Positions 1 through 8,852 of a DNA stretch of 64,000 bases are shown here, piece by piece (the stretch's first letter is position 1; every line of letters starts with the position of its first letter). Position numbers and translations under genes: made by a program. The notes under the pieces were generated by a model. The model did not search any database, had not been told where the DNA came from, and saw nothing but the letters and a program-made list of their open reading frames with translations. Source of the stretch: Bacteroidota bacterium (GTDB lineage Bacteria > Bacteroidota > Bacteroidia > Cytophagales > Cytophagaceae); the NCBI GenBank assembly GCA_023428135.1, contig JAEYZG010000009.1, positions 48,890 to 112,889 of the forward strand. The letters run 5' to 3'.

Positions 1-768
1 GACATAAAAGATTTCTTTGTGGTCGATTTTTTTTGTTATAGGAATTCCTGTAACAAGGTCTTTCCCTTTGATAGTTAGTGGAGCAGGAGGGGGCTCAATA
101 TCTTCACGAACTGCCCCGATGCGGATCTTAATCTGTTCTGCAGTTTTAAGCCCCACCGCAAGATTATAATTCCTTCTGAAATGATCCTGGATTTCTTCGT
201 CAAAAGTATCTCCGGCTGTTCTTATTGAATTAAACGATACGATTCCGGATAAGGATATGACTACGATTTCAGTTATTCCACCACCAATATCAACAATGAA
301 TTTTCCGTCAGGTTCTTCAATATTCAATCCTATGCCCATTGCTGCTGCCAAGGGTTCAAAAATCAGGTATTTTTTTCTTGAATTAAATTGTTCTAGGGCA
401 TCCCGTAAGGCTCTCCTCTCTACTTCAGTAGCATAGTAAGGGATGCCTGATATAATGTGGTCAAACCCTCTGAAAGGCAGCTTGCTCGGGAAAATTTTAT
501 CGACAAGTCCTCCAAGCATTTTTTCTGCAGAATGAAAGTCAGCTATTACGCCCCCTTTCATTGGTTTTACAGCTTTAAGGTTCTCATGAGTTTTTTCAAA
601 CATATTATATGCCTCACCTCCAACAGCTTTGAGAGAATTGTTGTATCTGTTTAAAACAATATAGGACGGTTCTGATAATAAGACATTATTTCTGTCTGTC
701 AGAAGAGTATTATTATTGCCAAGGTCAATGGCGAAACTTTTTTCTTTGTTGAAATTTAAATTTAACAT
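1..768 (-). CDS. mreB: MreB-like actin-family protein (3' end beyond window)
   Basis: This is the N-terminal 256 codons of a reading frame that leaves the window at its left edge. The translation shows the actin/Hsp70 ATPase fold in MreB form: a phosphate-1 loop (FAIDLGNNNT, residues about 7-16), KPMKGGVIADF, EVERRALRDA, the phosphate-2 loop VDIGGGITEIVVIS, and the RTAGDTFDEEI and LKTAEQIKIRIG motifs. MreB forms membrane-associated filaments that guide cell-wall elongation. The first loop is unusual: canonical MreB has GTANT where this has GNNNT, so it may be a divergent paralogue. The ATG at 766-768 begins the conserved region. mreC/mreD would lie outside the window if present. Family assignment is firm; equivalence to the main MreB is less certain. 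Confidence 0.85.
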   Translation of the reverse strand, partial: MLNLNFNKEKSFAIDLGNNNTLLTDRNNVLLSEPSYIVLNRYNNSLKAVGGEAYNMFEKTHENLKAVKPMKGGVIADFHSAEKMLGGLVDKIFPSKLPFRGFDHIISGIPYYATEVERRALRDALEQFNSRKKYLIFEPLAAAMGIGLNIEEPDGKFIVDIGGGITEIVVISLSGIVSFNSIRTAGDTFDEEIQDHFRRNYNLAVGLKTAEQIKIRIGAVREDIEPPPAPLTIKGKDLVTGIPITKKIDHKEIFYV

Positions 769-1124
769 ATGGTTAGTACCCTACCTGTATAAATCCTTTT
801 AACGGCGAATTTCCTAAAAGTGATGTCTATAAATTAAGTTTATTTATCGAAGAAATGTAAAAATAAATAGAAATACTAAGATAAAACCTTTAATTTTATT
901 AAAAATCGTCTAAATCTGCATCTCGGTTTTTACTTTTTTACAGGTTTTGCGTACATCTCCTTATAATATTAAAACCTATAGGGAATGTTATAATTTCCAA
1001 TAATGGTTCCCGTTACCCAATATACTTTGACAGTTTAAAGGTCAATAGTGTGGGAGTTCAGGTGAGGAAGTTAGCAAGTGGTTGTTTATTAAATGATTCG
1101 GTAATCGGAGTTCCGATTCTCAAT
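769..1124. other. Intergenic region between divergent mreB-like and kinase genes
   Basis: This AT-rich stretch separates two divergently transcribed genes and should hold both promoters. An element resembling the Bacteroidota -7 box (TAnnTTTG, here with altered spacing) ends at 1029. No hairpin or coding signal was recognised. A GTG at 1050 could extend the kinase frame upstream, but the ATG at 1125 gives a clean signal peptide. Confidence 0.4.
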
Positions 1125-3098
1125 ATGTCTGTTTTAAGGTCTTTTCTTTTATTCCTTCTTTATCTTATCTCATTTTCAGGTTACAGCTCGGCACCTATCG
1201 AGATAGGTGAAAATGATCCGGAAAAGGATTATGTTTTTACCGGAGGGGCAATTGAAATTTTTAAAGACACCAGCAGAAAAATAACAATAAAAGATATTGT
1301 AGATCATCACAATGTAGTTTTTGAGCCCTATAATGCTGCTGTGGTGGCAACTATTCTCGATTCGAAAGCAGATTACTGGATTAAATTTACAGTGATTAAC
1401 AGAAAGGCTACTTCTGGTTGGACAATAGAGCTTTTTGATTTTAGAATTGATGACTTTGAGCTTTATGTTCCTAATCATTATGGAGGTTTTGAAAAATTCG
1501 AAGGAGGAGATAAGTACAATTTTATTAAAAAGACTTATAGGCATAAAAACTTTGCGTTTGATGTCAATCTTCCAAGAAATAAACCCAACGAAATTTATAT
1601 TAAAGTAAGATCTGAAGGACCTGTGGGAATTATTGGTGTCATTAGAACTACCAAACGATTCCTGGCTTACGCAGTGAATGAATATTTTCTCCTGGCTCTT
1701 TTTTATGGAGTGCTCATTTCAATGGCACTCTATAATATATTTATGTTTGTAACTGTAAAGGACAAAGCTTATCTCTTCTATGTCTTTTATCTGATAAGTA
1801 TCATTATATATGCTGCTACACAGGATGGAACGGGATTTCAATATTTATGGCCTGAAATGCCTGAGTTGAATCAGTTTTTGCCTGACTTTTCCCTTCTGCT
1901 GGTAATTCTGTTTGTAATACTTTATTGCAGAGCTTTTTTGCGGACAGAAACAGAGTCTATCTGGTTTGACAACATGCTTGTCATGTGGACTTTTATAAGA
2001 ATGGGATTGTACCTGGTAAGTTTTGTGCATCCGGTTTTGTACAGACTAATTTGTCCATTTACAGATATAGTAATTTTTGTTTTTACGTTTGCCGCTGGTA
2101 TAGATGTCTGGCGTAGACAGAAGTATAAGCCAGCATTTTTGTATGTGGTAGCATTTGGATTTTTCTTCTTAGGTTATGCCATATATGTATTCGATCATTT
2201 AAGATTTATCTCTCCTTCCATATTCTATGTTTACAGCCTTAATTTTGGCGTAGCTCTGGAAGCTATTATATTTTCTCTTGCCCTGGCAGTAAGAGTAAAG
2301 GTTTTGCTCAAAGAAAAGCAGGATATGCAGGAGCAGATTATTTGCCATTTAAAAGAAAAAGAACTATTCAGAACAAAGGTCAATAAAGAGTTGGAGCAAA
2401 AAGTACTGGAGAGGACACAAAAACTGGATACCTTTGTGTTTAAGGCCTCACATGACATCAAGGGGCCTTTAAGATCTATCATTGGTCTTACAAAGGTTGG
2501 AGCAAGGGATGTGGAAGACCAGAAGGCCAAAGAGTATTTTGATCATATCCTTAAAAGTACAACAAGGCTGGATCTTCTGCTTTCAGACCTGATATCCCTT
2601 ACAAGAATTCAGCAAGCCACTTTAAATGAGGAAGAAATAGATTTTAAAGCATTGGTGGAAGAGTCAATTAACAGCTTTTCACATCTGGAATTGTATAATG
2701 ATATATCAATTTATATTGATATAAATGTTAAGGAGCCTCTCAAGGGAGATAAGTCGCTTTACAGGTCAGTGATTCAAAACCTGGTTGAGAATGGGTTGAA
2801 ATATAGTGATCCTTCTAAGGAAAATCCGTTTTTTAAAGTATTGATAAAATCATCTGAGAGAAAGCTTTTAATGGTTTTTGAGGATAATGGTCTTGGGGTG
2901 GATTCTTCATTGAAAGATAAGATTTTTGAAATGTTTTTTAAAATAGATTCAACTACTGAGGGGTCTGGACTTGGTCTGCACATCGTAAAAATTGCTCTTG
3001 AAAAGATGGGAGGAAAAATAAATTTGGAAACTGCTGAAGGAAAGGGAAGTACCTTTACAATAGAAATTCCTTTAGTTAAACAATTGGAGTTCTCTTGA
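1125..3098 (+). CDS. 7TMR-DISM sensor histidine kinase
   Basis: Membrane sensor kinase of about 657 residues. In order: a signal peptide (MSVLRSFLLFLLYLISFSG), a periplasmic domain of 7TMR-DISMED2 type (to about residue 175), seven membrane helices of the 7TM-DISM type (about 180-385), a short coiled coil, a HisKA domain with H-box KASHDIKGPL (phospho-acceptor His443) and a HATPase domain with DNGLGV and GSGLGLHIVK. There is no receiver or output domain, so it must act on a partner encoded elsewhere. The frame can extend to a GTG at 1050; the ATG at 1125 was chosen because it places the signal peptide at the N-terminus. The periplasmic domain is probably carbohydrate or small-molecule binding by family analogy; the ligand is unknown. 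Confidence 0.9.
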   Translation: MSVLRSFLLFLLYLISFSGYSSAPIEIGENDPEKDYVFTGGAIEIFKDTSRKITIKDIVDHHNVVFEPYNAAVVATILDSKADYWIKFTVINRKATSGWTIELFDFRIDDFELYVPNHYGGFEKFEGGDKYNFIKKTYRHKNFAFDVNLPRNKPNEIYIKVRSEGPVGIIGVIRTTKRFLAYAVNEYFLLALFYGVLISMALYNIFMFVTVKDKAYLFYVFYLISIIIYAATQDGTGFQYLWPEMPELNQFLPDFSLLLVILFVILYCRAFLRTETESIWFDNMLVMWTFIRMGLYLVSFVHPVLYRLICPFTDIVIFVFTFAAGIDVWRRQKYKPAFLYVVAFGFFFLGYAIYVFDHLRFISPSIFYVYSLNFGVALEAIIFSLALAVRVKVLLKEKQDMQEQIICHLKEKELFRTKVNKELEQKVLERTQKLDTFVFKASHDIKGPLRSIIGLTKVGARDVEDQKAKEYFDHILKSTTRLDLLLSDLISLTRIQQATLNEEEIDFKALVEESINSFSHLELYNDISIYIDINVKEPLKGDKSLYRSVIQNLVENGLKYSDPSKENPFFKVLIKSSERKLLMVFEDNGLGVDSSLKDKIFEMFFKIDSTTEGSGLGLHIVKIALEKMGGKINLETAEGKGSTFTIEIPLVKQLEFS

Positions 3099-3106
3099 AA
3101 TAAATA

Positions 3107-3128
3107 GAACAGGTTTTTATACCTGTTC
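3107..3128. terminator. Hairpin between convergent genes
   Basis: GAACAGGT (3107-3114) pairs perfectly with ACCTGTTC (3121-3128) across a 6-base T-rich loop. It sits between the kinase stop and the stop of the convergent acidic protein gene. No strong T run follows on either side, so function as a terminator is probable rather than certain. Confidence 0.55.
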
Positions 3129-3130
3129 CA

Positions 3131-3481
3131 TTATGCTTCTCCACTACCTGATTTCTCCAGGTTTATATCTTTGACAACATTGGATCCGGTTCTACCAGTG
3201 TCGATTTTATCGTAATCAATCTCATAAGGTAGTGATCCTGCGGATCCTTGTCCATCTGAAATGTTATTCTTTTTATTCTTAATTTTTCCTGTTCCTATAA
3301 AATCTCCTCCTTCTTCCCCTTCTCCGGAGGATAGTCCATTGTGAATTTCTTCATCTGCATCTTCAGAAGTGTCAACCATAAAATCTCCGGCTTCTTCTCC
3401 TAATCCTGAAGAAAGTCCGGGATGTTCATCTCTTTCTTTCTCAGCTACTATTTCTTCTATGTCCCGGTGTTTTGTTTTCAT
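3131..3481 (-). CDS. Small acidic Gly/Ser/Glu-rich repeat protein
   Basis: Unrecognised protein of about 116 residues with no signal peptide or membrane segment. It is strongly acidic and low complexity. Two copies of the unit GLSSGxGEExGDF occur at about residues 22-34 and 50-62, separated by an acidic linker, followed by Gly/Ser/Lys-rich sequence. The start at 3481 is preferred over 3529 because an AAAGGA ribosome-binding sequence lies just upstream of that ATG. It precedes no obvious partner: the lipoprotein and protease genes lie upstream on the same strand. Its composition suggests a disordered protein. A multi-core modified-peptide precursor was considered, but no modifying enzyme is nearby. 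Confidence 0.6.
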   Translation of the reverse strand: MKTKHRDIEEIVAEKERDEHPGLSSGLGEEAGDFMVDTSEDADEEIHNGLSSGEGEEGGDFIGTGKIKNKKNNISDGQGSAGSLPYEIDYDKIDTGRTGSNVVKDINLEKSGSGEA

Positions 3482-3535
3482 AATTAATCCTTTGTATTCA
3501 AAACAAGTCTTGCAAGGGATTAATTTCACGCACTA

Positions 3536-3979
3536 TTAATTGGGCTGAATAATTTGAGGATACGGACTTATCTTAACCGAATAATTCTCGGATATTTTTC
3601 TGAGCGGAGAAAGGTCAAATTGCAAGGTGTCTAATAATAATCTTCTGCAATGGTCGTCTGTAGTGAGATGGAGGAGGTGCAACTCAAAAATGGAGTTGGA
3701 AGGCTTGCCATTGCTCCTCAATTCAAATTTATGCTGTCTGCATCCACCACCATATTTAACCGCAACAGTTAATATGTCTTTAGTGATTTTGGAAGATAAA
3801 ATGTCATAATCAGGTGCTCGAAAACCTGATGTGGAGTCTTTCACTATCTGTATCGCCGGATATTTACTATTTTCTTCAATAGGTGCTGTAGCTGCAGGCC
3901 CTTTTTTGCAAGAGGTGTTTATAACGAAGATAAATAGTAATAGCGCCTTTATGTAATTTTTAAAGTTCAACTTACTCAT
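3536..3979 (-). CDS. Uncharacterised lipoprotein
   Basis: Predicted SPII lipoprotein of 147 residues: N-terminal hydrophobic stretch followed by the lipobox NTSC (Cys24) and a short linker. The mature part contains KYGGGCRQHKFEL and a second half with the DDHCRRLLLDTLQFDLSPL pattern; the two cysteines may be disulphide-bonded. It resembles small conserved Bacteroidota lipoproteins without known function. Its start codon overlaps the stop of the upstream protease gene (TAATG), implying translational coupling and possibly a role as partner or inhibitor of that secreted protease; this role is inference only. Confidence 0.75.
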   Translation of the reverse strand: MSKLNFKNYIKALLLFIFVINTSCKKGPAATAPIEENSKYPAIQIVKDSTSGFRAPDYDILSSKITKDILTVAVKYGGGCRQHKFELRSNGKPSNSIFELHLLHLTTDDHCRRLLLDTLQFDLSPLRKISENYSVKISPYPQIIQPN

Positions 3980-5031
3980 TAATTTTTGTAGAATTTACCT
4001 GAGATTATTTGATTTCCGTTCTGTATCATTATGATGTAAAAGCCATCTTTAAGAGCATTCAGATTAACTTCATTGTTATCAATAGAACCTTTGCAAAGCA
4101 AACGTCCACAAACGTCATAAATGGAGTAATCTCCTATAATTACGGAAGAGTTGAGGTAAAGAGAACCATTCAGAACAGTGCCTACATTTTGGGACTGAGT
4201 AATTGAAGTCACTATTGCATTAGCCTGTATCCAGTCTGCATAATTTGCAACCCTGGTATACACTCCCGGCTGGTTGGGTGCTGAACAAGCTCCACCCCAG
4301 CTAACGATACCAGTCTGAATGGTTTTATTTTGATTAACATCCTTGAAAACAAGAGGGCCTCCGCTGTCTCCGGCACAAGCGTCTTTTCCTCCGGCAAGAA
4401 ATCCTGCACAAAGCATATTTTCTGTCACTTCACCTTCATAAACCGCTTTGCTGTTGCAAACTGGATTTGAGATAACTTTTACCTCAACTTCCTGTAAAGT
4501 ATCCGCAATAAGGGAGGTAGGTTGAGTATATCCCCAACCCATGACAGTACTGGTTAATCCGTTTTTGGTATAGGTTGTATCATCTTGGGCTGGTAAAGAA
4601 ACTGGTGTATTGGTTACCGGACGTTCAAGCTGGACAAGTGCAAGGTCGCCGTCTACTGTGACTGGATCATATGTTGGGTGAATGATGATCTTTTTAATGT
4701 TAATCTTTTGATATCCTGATTCAGGGTTGGTTAATGAGTAAAAGTCGATGAAAACACTTATCTCTGTTGGCTGATAGGGAATTGTATTTGAGTCTTCAGT
4801 AGTAACACAATGAGCAGCAGTAAGTATCCATTCTTTGTTAATAATAGTTCCACCACAATATATTGAGCTCTTCAGTGCTGAAACATCGGAATAGCCAATA
4901 CCAATCATCCATGGATAAGCGCCTTTGGTGGCATTTTTCCCACCTATGATTCTTTTTATCTGTGCAGCTGCTGAAAAAGTCAGAAAATGGAATAAAATAA
5001 TAGTTAGTATGATTGGTAGAGTCTTTTTCAT
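3979..5031 (-). CDS. Secreted trypsin-like serine protease with C-terminal sorting-type domain
   Basis: S1A-family serine endopeptidase, 350 residues. A signal peptide ends near AAAQ; the activation site follows as KR-IIGG (residues 26-31). The catalytic triad is visible: His74 in TAAHC, Asp129 in GDLAL and Ser223 in GDSGGP. Asp217, six residues before the serine, corresponds to the chymotrypsin Asp189 position and predicts cleavage after Arg/Lys. After the protease domain (to about 270), the last 75 residues form a beta-rich region ending in a pattern like type IX secretion sorting domains (YDVCGRLL...LKDGFYIIMI...ISGKFYKN). That supports export through T9SS, whose PorQ component is encoded at 50167. 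It overlaps the downstream lipoprotein gene by one base. Confidence 0.92.
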   Translation of the reverse strand: MKKTLPIILTIILFHFLTFSAAAQIKRIIGGKNATKGAYPWMIGIGYSDVSALKSSIYCGGTIINKEWILTAAHCVTTEDSNTIPYQPTEISVFIDFYSLTNPESGYQKINIKKIIIHPTYDPVTVDGDLALVQLERPVTNTPVSLPAQDDTTYTKNGLTSTVMGWGYTQPTSLIADTLQEVEVKVISNPVCNSKAVYEGEVTENMLCAGFLAGGKDACAGDSGGPLVFKDVNQNKTIQTGIVSWGGACSAPNQPGVYTRVANYADWIQANAIVTSITQSQNVGTVLNGSLYLNSSVIIGDYSIYDVCGRLLCKGSIDNNEVNLNALKDGFYIIMIQNGNQIISGKFYKN

Positions 5032-5084
5032 CTATATTATTTTGATTTTTATAATAGCTTAAAAGGGTAAAAATGTTTTTTGTA

Positions 5085-5115
5085 AGAAAAAGTAAAGGCT
5101 GATTTTGTCAGCCTT
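5085..5115 (-). terminator. Rho-independent terminator of M48 protease gene
   Basis: On the minus strand AAGGCTGA pairs with TCAGCCTT across a 5-base loop and is followed by TACTTTTTCTT. The stem overlaps the stop codon of the M48 gene (5114-5116) and separates it from the serine protease gene. Confidence 0.75.
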
Positions 5116-5911
5116 AGTTTTTGGTATTCAGTAGTTTTACAATTTCTTTATGCTTTTCAGTGCTAGTGTCTCCTTCTTTAGAACCAAGTTCTTTCCATCT
5201 AGAATTTATATCGTCAATGCGGTCTTGAGAAGCTGGGTGGGTGCTTAGAAAGTCAGGAATGTTGCTATGATCCTTTTCTTCTTTGATCAGTTTCTTGAAA
5301 AATCCACCAACTCCTCTGGGGTCATATGGAGTGTCGTAAAGATATTCTACAGCATTTTTATCAGCTTCTTTTTCATCTCCGCGGCTAAATTTTAAAGAGA
5401 GGAGTTGTTGTCCGACATTAATTAGATCTCTGAAGTCCGAACCAAATATCAAGGAGATTAATACACCTGTGCCATAGGATTCCGCCAGTTGTTTTACAGT
5501 ATGTCTGTTTTCGGCATGTGCTATTTCATGAGCAAGTACACCTGCAAGCTCGGATTCTGAATCGACATACTTAATTAGGCCTGTATATACATAAATATAG
5601 CCACCTGCAACACAGAAGGCGTTAAGTGTTTTGTCGTCCTCAATAATTTTTATGGTATAGGGAAACTGATCTTTGTATTTTATTTTATCAGAATTTATTA
5701 ACTGATTTCTGATGTTTTCTACATAGGAATAAACTTCTTTATTCTTTTCCGGATCAAGTACAGGATATTCGGATTGACTTTCATTGATCTGATAGGAAAA
5801 TTGTTCTCCTAGATTTTTATCAATATCCAGTGGGATCATCTCCATTACTGCATTGCAGCTGGAAAAGACCATAACTATCAGAAGGAAATACCACTTTTTT
5901 AAAAAAAACAT
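5114..5911 (-). CDS. M48 family zinc metalloprotease lipoprotein
   Basis: Putative periplasmic zinc protease of 265 residues. The N-terminus is a lipoprotein signal with lipobox FSSC (Cys19). The zinc site HEIAH is at residues 128-132, and the third ligand is likely Glu180 in RGDEKEAD, as in other M48 peptidases. Upstream, AGGYIYVYTGL is the usual M48 substrate-edge segment. Length and architecture resemble the BepA/LoiP-type outer-membrane quality-control proteases but without a TPR domain. The C-terminal STHPASQDRIDDI segment is also typical of the family. It is monocistronic with its own terminator. A second M48-like protein is encoded at 63215. Confidence 0.9.
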   Translation of the reverse strand: MFFLKKWYFLLIVMVFSSCNAVMEMIPLDIDKNLGEQFSYQINESQSEYPVLDPEKNKEVYSYVENIRNQLINSDKIKYKDQFPYTIKIIEDDKTLNAFCVAGGYIYVYTGLIKYVDSESELAGVLAHEIAHAENRHTVKQLAESYGTGVLISLIFGSDFRDLINVGQQLLSLKFSRGDEKEADKNAVEYLYDTPYDPRGVGGFFKKLIKEEKDHSNIPDFLSTHPASQDRIDDINSRWKELGSKEGDTSTEKHKEIVKLLNTKN

Positions 5912-6095
5912 GGATGCTGTATTTAATAAGAGTTCAGTAAAATTTAAACGAATATAAATTTAGAAAAAATCTGTAAAGGCAAATAATTCTTTTTGTATTG
6001 TCTCATTGAACTGGCTTTTTCACTTATTCAAAGCTCAGGTTGGCTAATTCCAGGTGGAATCTAATTTTCATTCATTTTACCTTTCCTGAAAAAAA

Positions 6096-6803
6096 ATGAA
6101 TAAAATGAGCAGATTAAAATTGTTTGTATTAGCCATTGCAATCTTTTCAATGAACATTGCTTCAAGTCAGGCTCTTATTGAACAGGAGGAGAATTCTCAC
6201 ATTGATGTTGTCGGAACTGCCATCAAAGAAATTGTTCCGGATGAAATTTACCTAAGTATCATCATCAAAGAGCGATATGATGGAAAGGAGAAAATAGATG
6301 TTGAAAGTCAGGAAATACAACTCAGAAACTCCTTAAAGGAAATTGGTTTCGATCTTAATAATTTTTATTTGTCTGATGTTAATGCGGACTATGTGAAGAT
6401 CAAATGGAGATCAAAAGATCTGTTAAGTCAGAAAGAATATACACTTAAGGTAGATGGAGCTACTACTGTTGGTAAAGTGTATATTCAGCTGGATAAACTG
6501 AAAATCTTTGATGCTTCGATTTGGAAGGTTTATCATTCTAAAATGGATAGCCTGACTAAAGAAACGAATATAACAGCTATTAAAGCTGCAAAAGCAAAGG
6601 CTGATTATCTTTTAGGTGCATTGGGGGAGCAAACAGGAAAGGTTATTTGGGTGAATGATTCGGGTGTATCTGTTGCTCCGGTTTTGTATGTCAATTCAAA
6701 TGAATGCTCTGATTTAAGTTATGGTAAGTTTAAGAATGATGAGCTTCGATTTCAGAAAATAAAAATATCTGCAAGTATTCAGGTTGAATTCCTTATAAAA
6801 TAA
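6096..6803 (+). CDS. SIMPL (DUF541) domain periplasmic protein
   Basis: Exported protein of 235 residues with an N-terminal signal sequence (cleavage near SSQA). The body from about residue 35 has the SIMPL/DUF541 pattern: an initial strand HIDVVGTAIKEIVPDEIYLSI, a central KEYTLKVDG region and a helix AIKAAKAKADYLLGALGEQTGKV. Family members are periplasmic or outer-membrane-associated and poorly understood; some relatives bind other envelope proteins. An isolated gene convergent with the ammonium transporter, sharing a bidirectional terminator. No enzymatic motif is visible. Confidence 0.82.
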   Translation: MNKMSRLKLFVLAIAIFSMNIASSQALIEQEENSHIDVVGTAIKEIVPDEIYLSIIIKERYDGKEKIDVESQEIQLRNSLKEIGFDLNNFYLSDVNADYVKIKWRSKDLLSQKEYTLKVDGATTVGKVYIQLDKLKIFDASIWKVYHSKMDSLTKETNITAIKAAKAKADYLLGALGEQTGKVIWVNDSGVSVAPVLYVNSNECSDLSYGKFKNDELRFQKIKISASIQVEFLIK

Positions 6804-6844
6804 GTAGTTAGTAGTGTGAAGGTGAGTAGTTTTTATGAGAATAA

Positions 6845-6876
6845 AAAAAGCTGCCTCGTTACAGGGGCAGCTTTTT
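6845..6876. terminator. Bidirectional terminator between SIMPL gene and amt
   Basis: AAAAAGCTGCC (6845-6855) pairs perfectly with GGCAGCTTTTT (6866-6876), giving an A-run/T-run hairpin that can end transcription from both convergent genes. Confidence 0.88.
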
Positions 6877-6897
6877 GATTTATCAAATTCAGAAGTA

Positions 6898-8220
6898 TTA
6901 AACCACAAGTACTTTTTCTTCGTGTTGAGAAAGATCCAATCCTTCTTTTTCTTCTTCCTCTGTTACTCTTAGAGGAGCGATAAAGTTCGTAACAACAAGA
7001 AGTATGTAAGAACCTACGAAAGAGAATGCTACCACAATTCCTAATGCGATAAGGTGCGATACGAAAAGAGTTGTTTCTCCGAAGGCAAGACCGTTTCCGG
7101 TAGCGTTGGCAGAGTTTACAGCAGTGTGTGCAAAGATGGCAGTGAAGAGCATTCCACTCATTCCACCTACACCGTGGCAAGGGAAAACATCAAGTGTATC
7201 ATCGATGCCGGTTTTAGCTCTCAGGCCTACAACGATATTACTGATTAAGCTTGAGGCAACACCTATTACAAGACTTGAAGCAATTGTAACGAAACCGGCA
7301 GCGGGAGTGATTGCTACAAGTCCCACAACTACACCTATACAGAATCCCATTGCAGATGGTTTTTTACCTTTAACAGAGTCAAATAGAACCCATGCTATAC
7401 CAGCTGCAGCTGCAGCAATGTTAGTAGTAGCGAAGGCAGAAGCGGCAAGTGCAGAAGCTCCAACCGCAGAACCAGCGTTAAAACCGAACCATCCGAACCA
7501 TAGTAATCCTGTACCTAATAACACAAATGGAATGTTTGCAGGAGTAGCTTCAACGTTTTCTTTTCTTTTGCCAAGGTAGATGGCAGCAGCAAGAGCAGCA
7601 CAACCAGCAGAGATGTGAACTACGGTTCCGCCGGCGAAATCAAGAACCCCCATTTTGCATAGGAATCCTTCCGGATGCCATGTCCAGTGTGCAATCGGAG
7701 CATAGATCAATATGCTGAAAAGACATGCAAAAAGAATATATGACGTGAATTTAATTCTTTCTGAGAATGATCCTGTTATCAATGCAGGTGTGATCACCGC
7801 AAATTTTAACTGGAAGAAGGCAAAAAGAACCAAAGGAATTGTTGCTGCCGCTGGCCAAGGCTTTCCGTCCAATACATTCTGGAACATAAAGAATGATGTT
7901 GGGTCGCCGATAAAACCTCCAATGTCTTCACCGAAGGCAAGGCTGAAACCAACAGTAATCCATAGTACAGAAATGATACCCATACATATGAAACTTTGTA
8001 ACATAGTGGAGATAACGTTTTTAGGGTTAACCATTCCACCGTAAAAAAGTGCAAGTCCGGGAGTCATTAGTAGTACAAGTGCAGCGGCTGCCAGCATCCA
8101 GGCGATATCACCTGTGTCTAGGCCTTCTGTTTCGATTGATTTTGGAACACCCGGGAAAGCAAACGCCAGTGCAGTAACAACCAGCAAGACCGCAAATGGG
8201 ACAATTGATAGTTTTTTCAT
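6898..8220 (-). CDS. amtB: Ammonium transporter (Amt/Rh family)
   Basis: Inner-membrane ammonium channel of 440 residues. An N-terminal signal-like helix is followed by the Amt signature region (LFYGGMVNPKNVIS, from about residue 58) and eleven hydrophobic segments. The pore histidine pair is visible: His202 in GGTVVHISAG and His349 in DVFPCHGVGG. The cytosolic tail is acidic (EEEEKEGLDLSQHEEK), longer than the minimal form. Amt proteins conduct ammonium for nitrogen assimilation and are normally gated by a GlnK-type PII protein; no glnK gene is adjacent here, which is the usual operon partner in many bacteria. A long 632-base upstream region suggests regulated transcription. Confidence 0.96.
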   Translation of the reverse strand: MKKLSIVPFAVLLVVTALAFAFPGVPKSIETEGLDTGDIAWMLAAAALVLLMTPGLALFYGGMVNPKNVISTMLQSFICMGIISVLWITVGFSLAFGEDIGGFIGDPTSFFMFQNVLDGKPWPAAATIPLVLFAFFQLKFAVITPALITGSFSERIKFTSYILFACLFSILIYAPIAHWTWHPEGFLCKMGVLDFAGGTVVHISAGCAALAAAIYLGKRKENVEATPANIPFVLLGTGLLWFGWFGFNAGSAVGASALAASAFATTNIAAAAAGIAWVLFDSVKGKKPSAMGFCIGVVVGLVAITPAAGFVTIASSLVIGVASSLISNIVVGLRAKTGIDDTLDVFPCHGVGGMSGMLFTAIFAHTAVNSANATGNGLAFGETTLFVSHLIALGIVVAFSFVGSYILLVVTNFIAPLRVTEEEEKEGLDLSQHEEKVLVV

Positions 8221-8852
8221 AAGGTAGTTAAAATTTAGTAAAGGTTAATTGTGAACTAAAATTAGTAAATTTTATTAAAACAAGTAAAATTTTTGGGTAT
8301 AAAATTTATAAAATATATTTATTGTCGCTTTTGTGCTTAAAATTTTACCTTGTTTTGAATAAAAATAGTAAAAAGCCATATTACTACCTAATTTTTTAAA
8401 GTAGAATTTTTTCTAGATTAATAAATTCCTGAACTTCTGTTATTTAAAAATGCCAATTTTGAGCAATTTGGGCATTTTTTGAGGTGTCCAAGATGAAAAA
8501 TATAATTTTTATAAATGATATACCCAATTTTTGACGGTATGTTTGTTGGATTTATAAGTTTTGTTAAGTTTTTGTGTATAAAAAATGTCCAATTAATTAT
8601 TTAGAGGAGTCAGTTTTTAAAAAATGGTTTTAATTTAAAGTACTTTATTAAACTGTTACACCTTATATAATATGTAAATGGATAATTTCAGCTGTTCTTA
8701 TTATAATGAGAAATATTTCTCCGCTTAGGCATCCCTTTTTATTCTTGTCGATTCATTCGTGTTCTTCATCTAGTTCTTATAGGTAATACCGGTAATCTTT
8801 AGTCTTTTCAAATAGCCCACCCGTATTAGAAGTATTTTAAATCTGAATTTTT
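8221..8852. other. Long AT-rich intergenic region upstream of amt
   Basis: A 632-base non-coding stretch between divergent genes. It should carry the amt and FAD-oxidoreductase promoters. Besides a terminator-like hairpin at 8446-8480 it has several CCAATTTT-like repeats (about 8453, 8523, 8590). No open reading frame with coding character was recognised. A small untranslated RNA is possible because the hairpin terminates no annotated gene. Confidence 0.4.
8446..8480. terminator. Orphan terminator-like hairpin
   Basis: AAAAATGCC(AA) at 8446-8456 pairs with (TT)G-GGCATTTTT at 8468-8479 with a single bulged G, then T residues continue to 8480. It has the A-run and T-run expected of a bidirectional terminator but no coding sequence ends beside it. 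Confidence 0.55.

Noticed and set aside
457..654. Plus-strand frame of 65 codons near the left edge
   Set aside because: Antisense to the MreB-like gene whose motifs are clear.
3131..3481. Graspetide precursor
   Set aside because: Repeats fit loosely but no ATP-grasp ligase or transporter is present in the neighbourhood, so no such label was assigned.
7106..7579. Plus-strand reading frame of 157 codons opposite amt
   Set aside because: It lies wholly antisense to a strongly conserved transporter with an intact motif set, and its Ala/Pro/Thr-rich product looks like an antisense reading of helices.
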